Assembly: GCA_050945995.1 (NCBI GenBank)
Contig: JBMNUA010000130.1
Location: 1-7,203, forward strand
Direction: 5' to 3'
Length of the DNA stretch: 7,203 bases
Source of the DNA: RUG11247 sp050945995
GTDB taxonomy: Bacteria > Bacillota > Clostridia > Christensenellales > Aristaeellaceae
The notes under the pieces were generated by a model. It was given only the letters and a program-made list of their open reading frames with translations. It was not told the origin of the DNA and searched no databases. Made by a program: the position numbers and the translations under genes. Positions 6,065 to 7,203 of this stretch are shown in pieces; position 1 is the stretch's first letter, and the number at the start of each line of letters is the position of its first letter.

Positions 6065-7203
6065 ATGAGACGGAATCGAATCGGTCTGTACAGCGCGGGG
6101 CTTTCCGCGTATTGGGATCAGTTCGAGGGCTTGAAGGAGCGGCTGATCGGCTACAATCGGTTCATCGAGGGGAAGCTCTCCGCGTTCGGGGAGGTGAAGA
6201 ACTTCGGGCTGGTGGACGACCCGGACATCGCGCGCCGCGCGGGCGAATACTTCAACGCCGAGCAGGTGGACATCATCTTTCTGCACGCGGCGACGTATTT
6301 TACCGCCAGTTGCGTGCTGCCCGTGAGCCAAATCTGCCATGCGCCCGTGGTGGCGCTCAATTTGCAGCCCGCGGCGCAGATGGCGTATGACAAGACGGGC
6401 ACGGGCGAATGGCTCGCCCAATGCGTGGGCTGCCCGCTGCCCGAGGCGGCGAACGCCTTTGAGCGCGCGGGGCTGCCGTTCCGCTTTGTCAACGGGCTGT
6501 TGGGGCTGGACGAATCGCCCGCAATCGCCGCGTCCGACGAGCGAACCAGCCACATGCCCAGCGCGAAGCGCGCGTGGCGCGAGATCGAAGGCTGGGCGCG
6601 CGCGGCGGGCGTGAAGGCGGCGCTGTCGAACGCGCGGTTCGGGTTTTTGGGCGGCTACTACACGGGGATGCTCGACATGTACAGCGATTTTACGCGGCTG
6701 TCCGCCGACCTCGGCATCCACATCGAGATCATCGAGATGTGCGATTTGGACGCGCGGCTCAAGCGCGTGACGGACGCGCAGGTCGCCGAGAAGCGGCGCG
6801 AGATCGCGGCGTTTTTCGAGATCAGCGGGGATTCGCCCGCCGATCCCATCGCCAGAGCGCCCACCGAGGAGCAGCTGGACTGGTCGGCGCGCGTGGCGGT
6901 TGCGCAGGCGCAGTTGGTGCGGGATTTGCGGCTCGACGCGCTTTCCTACTACTACCACGGCGCGGACAACAACGAATATGAGAAGCTGCAGGGCGGCTTC
7001 ATCGTGGGGCATTCGCTGCTCACGGCAAACGGCGTGCCCTGCGCAGGCGAGGGGGACATCAAGACCTGCGTCGCCATGAAGATTGCGGATTTGTTGGAAA
7101 CCGGCGGCTCGTATGCCGAGATCATCGCGATGGACTACCTCTCCGAGACGATGATCCTCGGACACGACGGCCCGTTCCACATCTCCATCGCAGACGGAAA
7201 GCC
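6065..7203 (+). CDS. L-fucose/L-arabinose isomerase-like protein (3' end outside window)
   Basis: The first 379 residues of a cytoplasmic sugar isomerase-like protein; the frame is open to the window edge. Family members are about 480-500 residues, so roughly the last quarter is missing. The N-terminal part has the Rossmann-like fold of the FucI/AraA family with VALNLQPAAQMAYDKTGTGEW at about 96-116 (quoted by position: V96, N99, Q101 and G113-W116 are the telling residues). GFLGGYYTGMLDMY lies at 193-206, YYHGADNNEYEK at 296-307, and GEGDIKTCVAMK from G328, with LGHDGPFH near 365-372. E329 and H367 are plausible metal ligands of the aldose-ketose isomerase site, by analogy only. The ATG at 6065 has AGGAGGT at 6049-6055, nine bases upstream. 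The substrate is not assigned; many such paralogues sit in loci for uncommon deoxy or plant sugars. The divergent AraC-type gene supports sugar-induced control. Confidence 0.85.
   Translation, partial: MRRNRIGLYSAGLSAYWDQFEGLKERLIGYNRFIEGKLSAFGEVKNFGLVDDPDIARRAGEYFNAEQVDIIFLHAATYFTASCVLPVSQICHAPVVALNLQPAAQMAYDKTGTGEWLAQCVGCPLPEAANAFERAGLPFRFVNGLLGLDESPAIAASDERTSHMPSAKRAWREIEGWARAAGVKAALSNARFGFLGGYYTGMLDMYSDFTRLSADLGIHIEIIEMCDLDARLKRVTDAQVAEKRREIAAFFEISGDSPADPIARAPTEEQLDWSARVAVAQAQLVRDLRLDALSYYYHGADNNEYEKLQGGFIVGHSLLTANGVPCAGEGDIKTCVAMKIADLLETGGSYAEIIAMDYLSETMILGHDGPFHISIADGK

Overview
The window is GC-rich DNA that reads as a bacterial chromosome, most likely from an uncultured, high-GC member of the Clostridia (Bacillota). 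The signs are strong AGGAGG-type ribosome binding sites, a tRNA gene with encoded CCA, a catabolic-type formate-tetrahydrofolate ligase, and compact operons ended by hairpin-plus-T terminators. This placement is inferred from gene content and style; no marker gene settles it.

Layout: positions 1-310 hold no gene. Instead there is an almost unbroken run of small hairpins (13-192), nearly all with 3-base loops, followed by a purine-rich, T-depleted tract (193-298). A near-consensus promoter (311-339) then drives a tRNA-Ser(CGA) gene (391-479) that ends at a clear intrinsic terminator. A second TTGACA box precedes a small multi-pass membrane protein of uncertain role (598-1305) that resembles DUF975 proteins.

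From an extended -10 promoter at 1377-1385 a three-gene operon runs on the + strand: an SLC13/ArsB/NhaD-type anion or ion permease (1444-2715), formate-tetrahydrofolate ligase fhs (2741-4411), and a divergent uracil-DNA-glycosylase-superfamily protein (4428-5030). A bulged hairpin with seven Ts ends it at 5037-5079. Fhs charges formate onto tetrahydrofolate and is the best-supported call in the window. The roles of the permease and the glycosylase-like protein beside it are inferred only.

The right end is a divergent regulator/enzyme pair. An AraC-family regulator on the - strand (5078-5950) converges on the operon terminator. Across a 114-base gap it faces an L-fucose/L-arabinose isomerase-like gene on the + strand (6065 to beyond the window end). 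The gap holds an inverted repeat overlapping the putative isomerase -35 box, which suggests sugar-responsive control of a catabolic locus continuing to the right.
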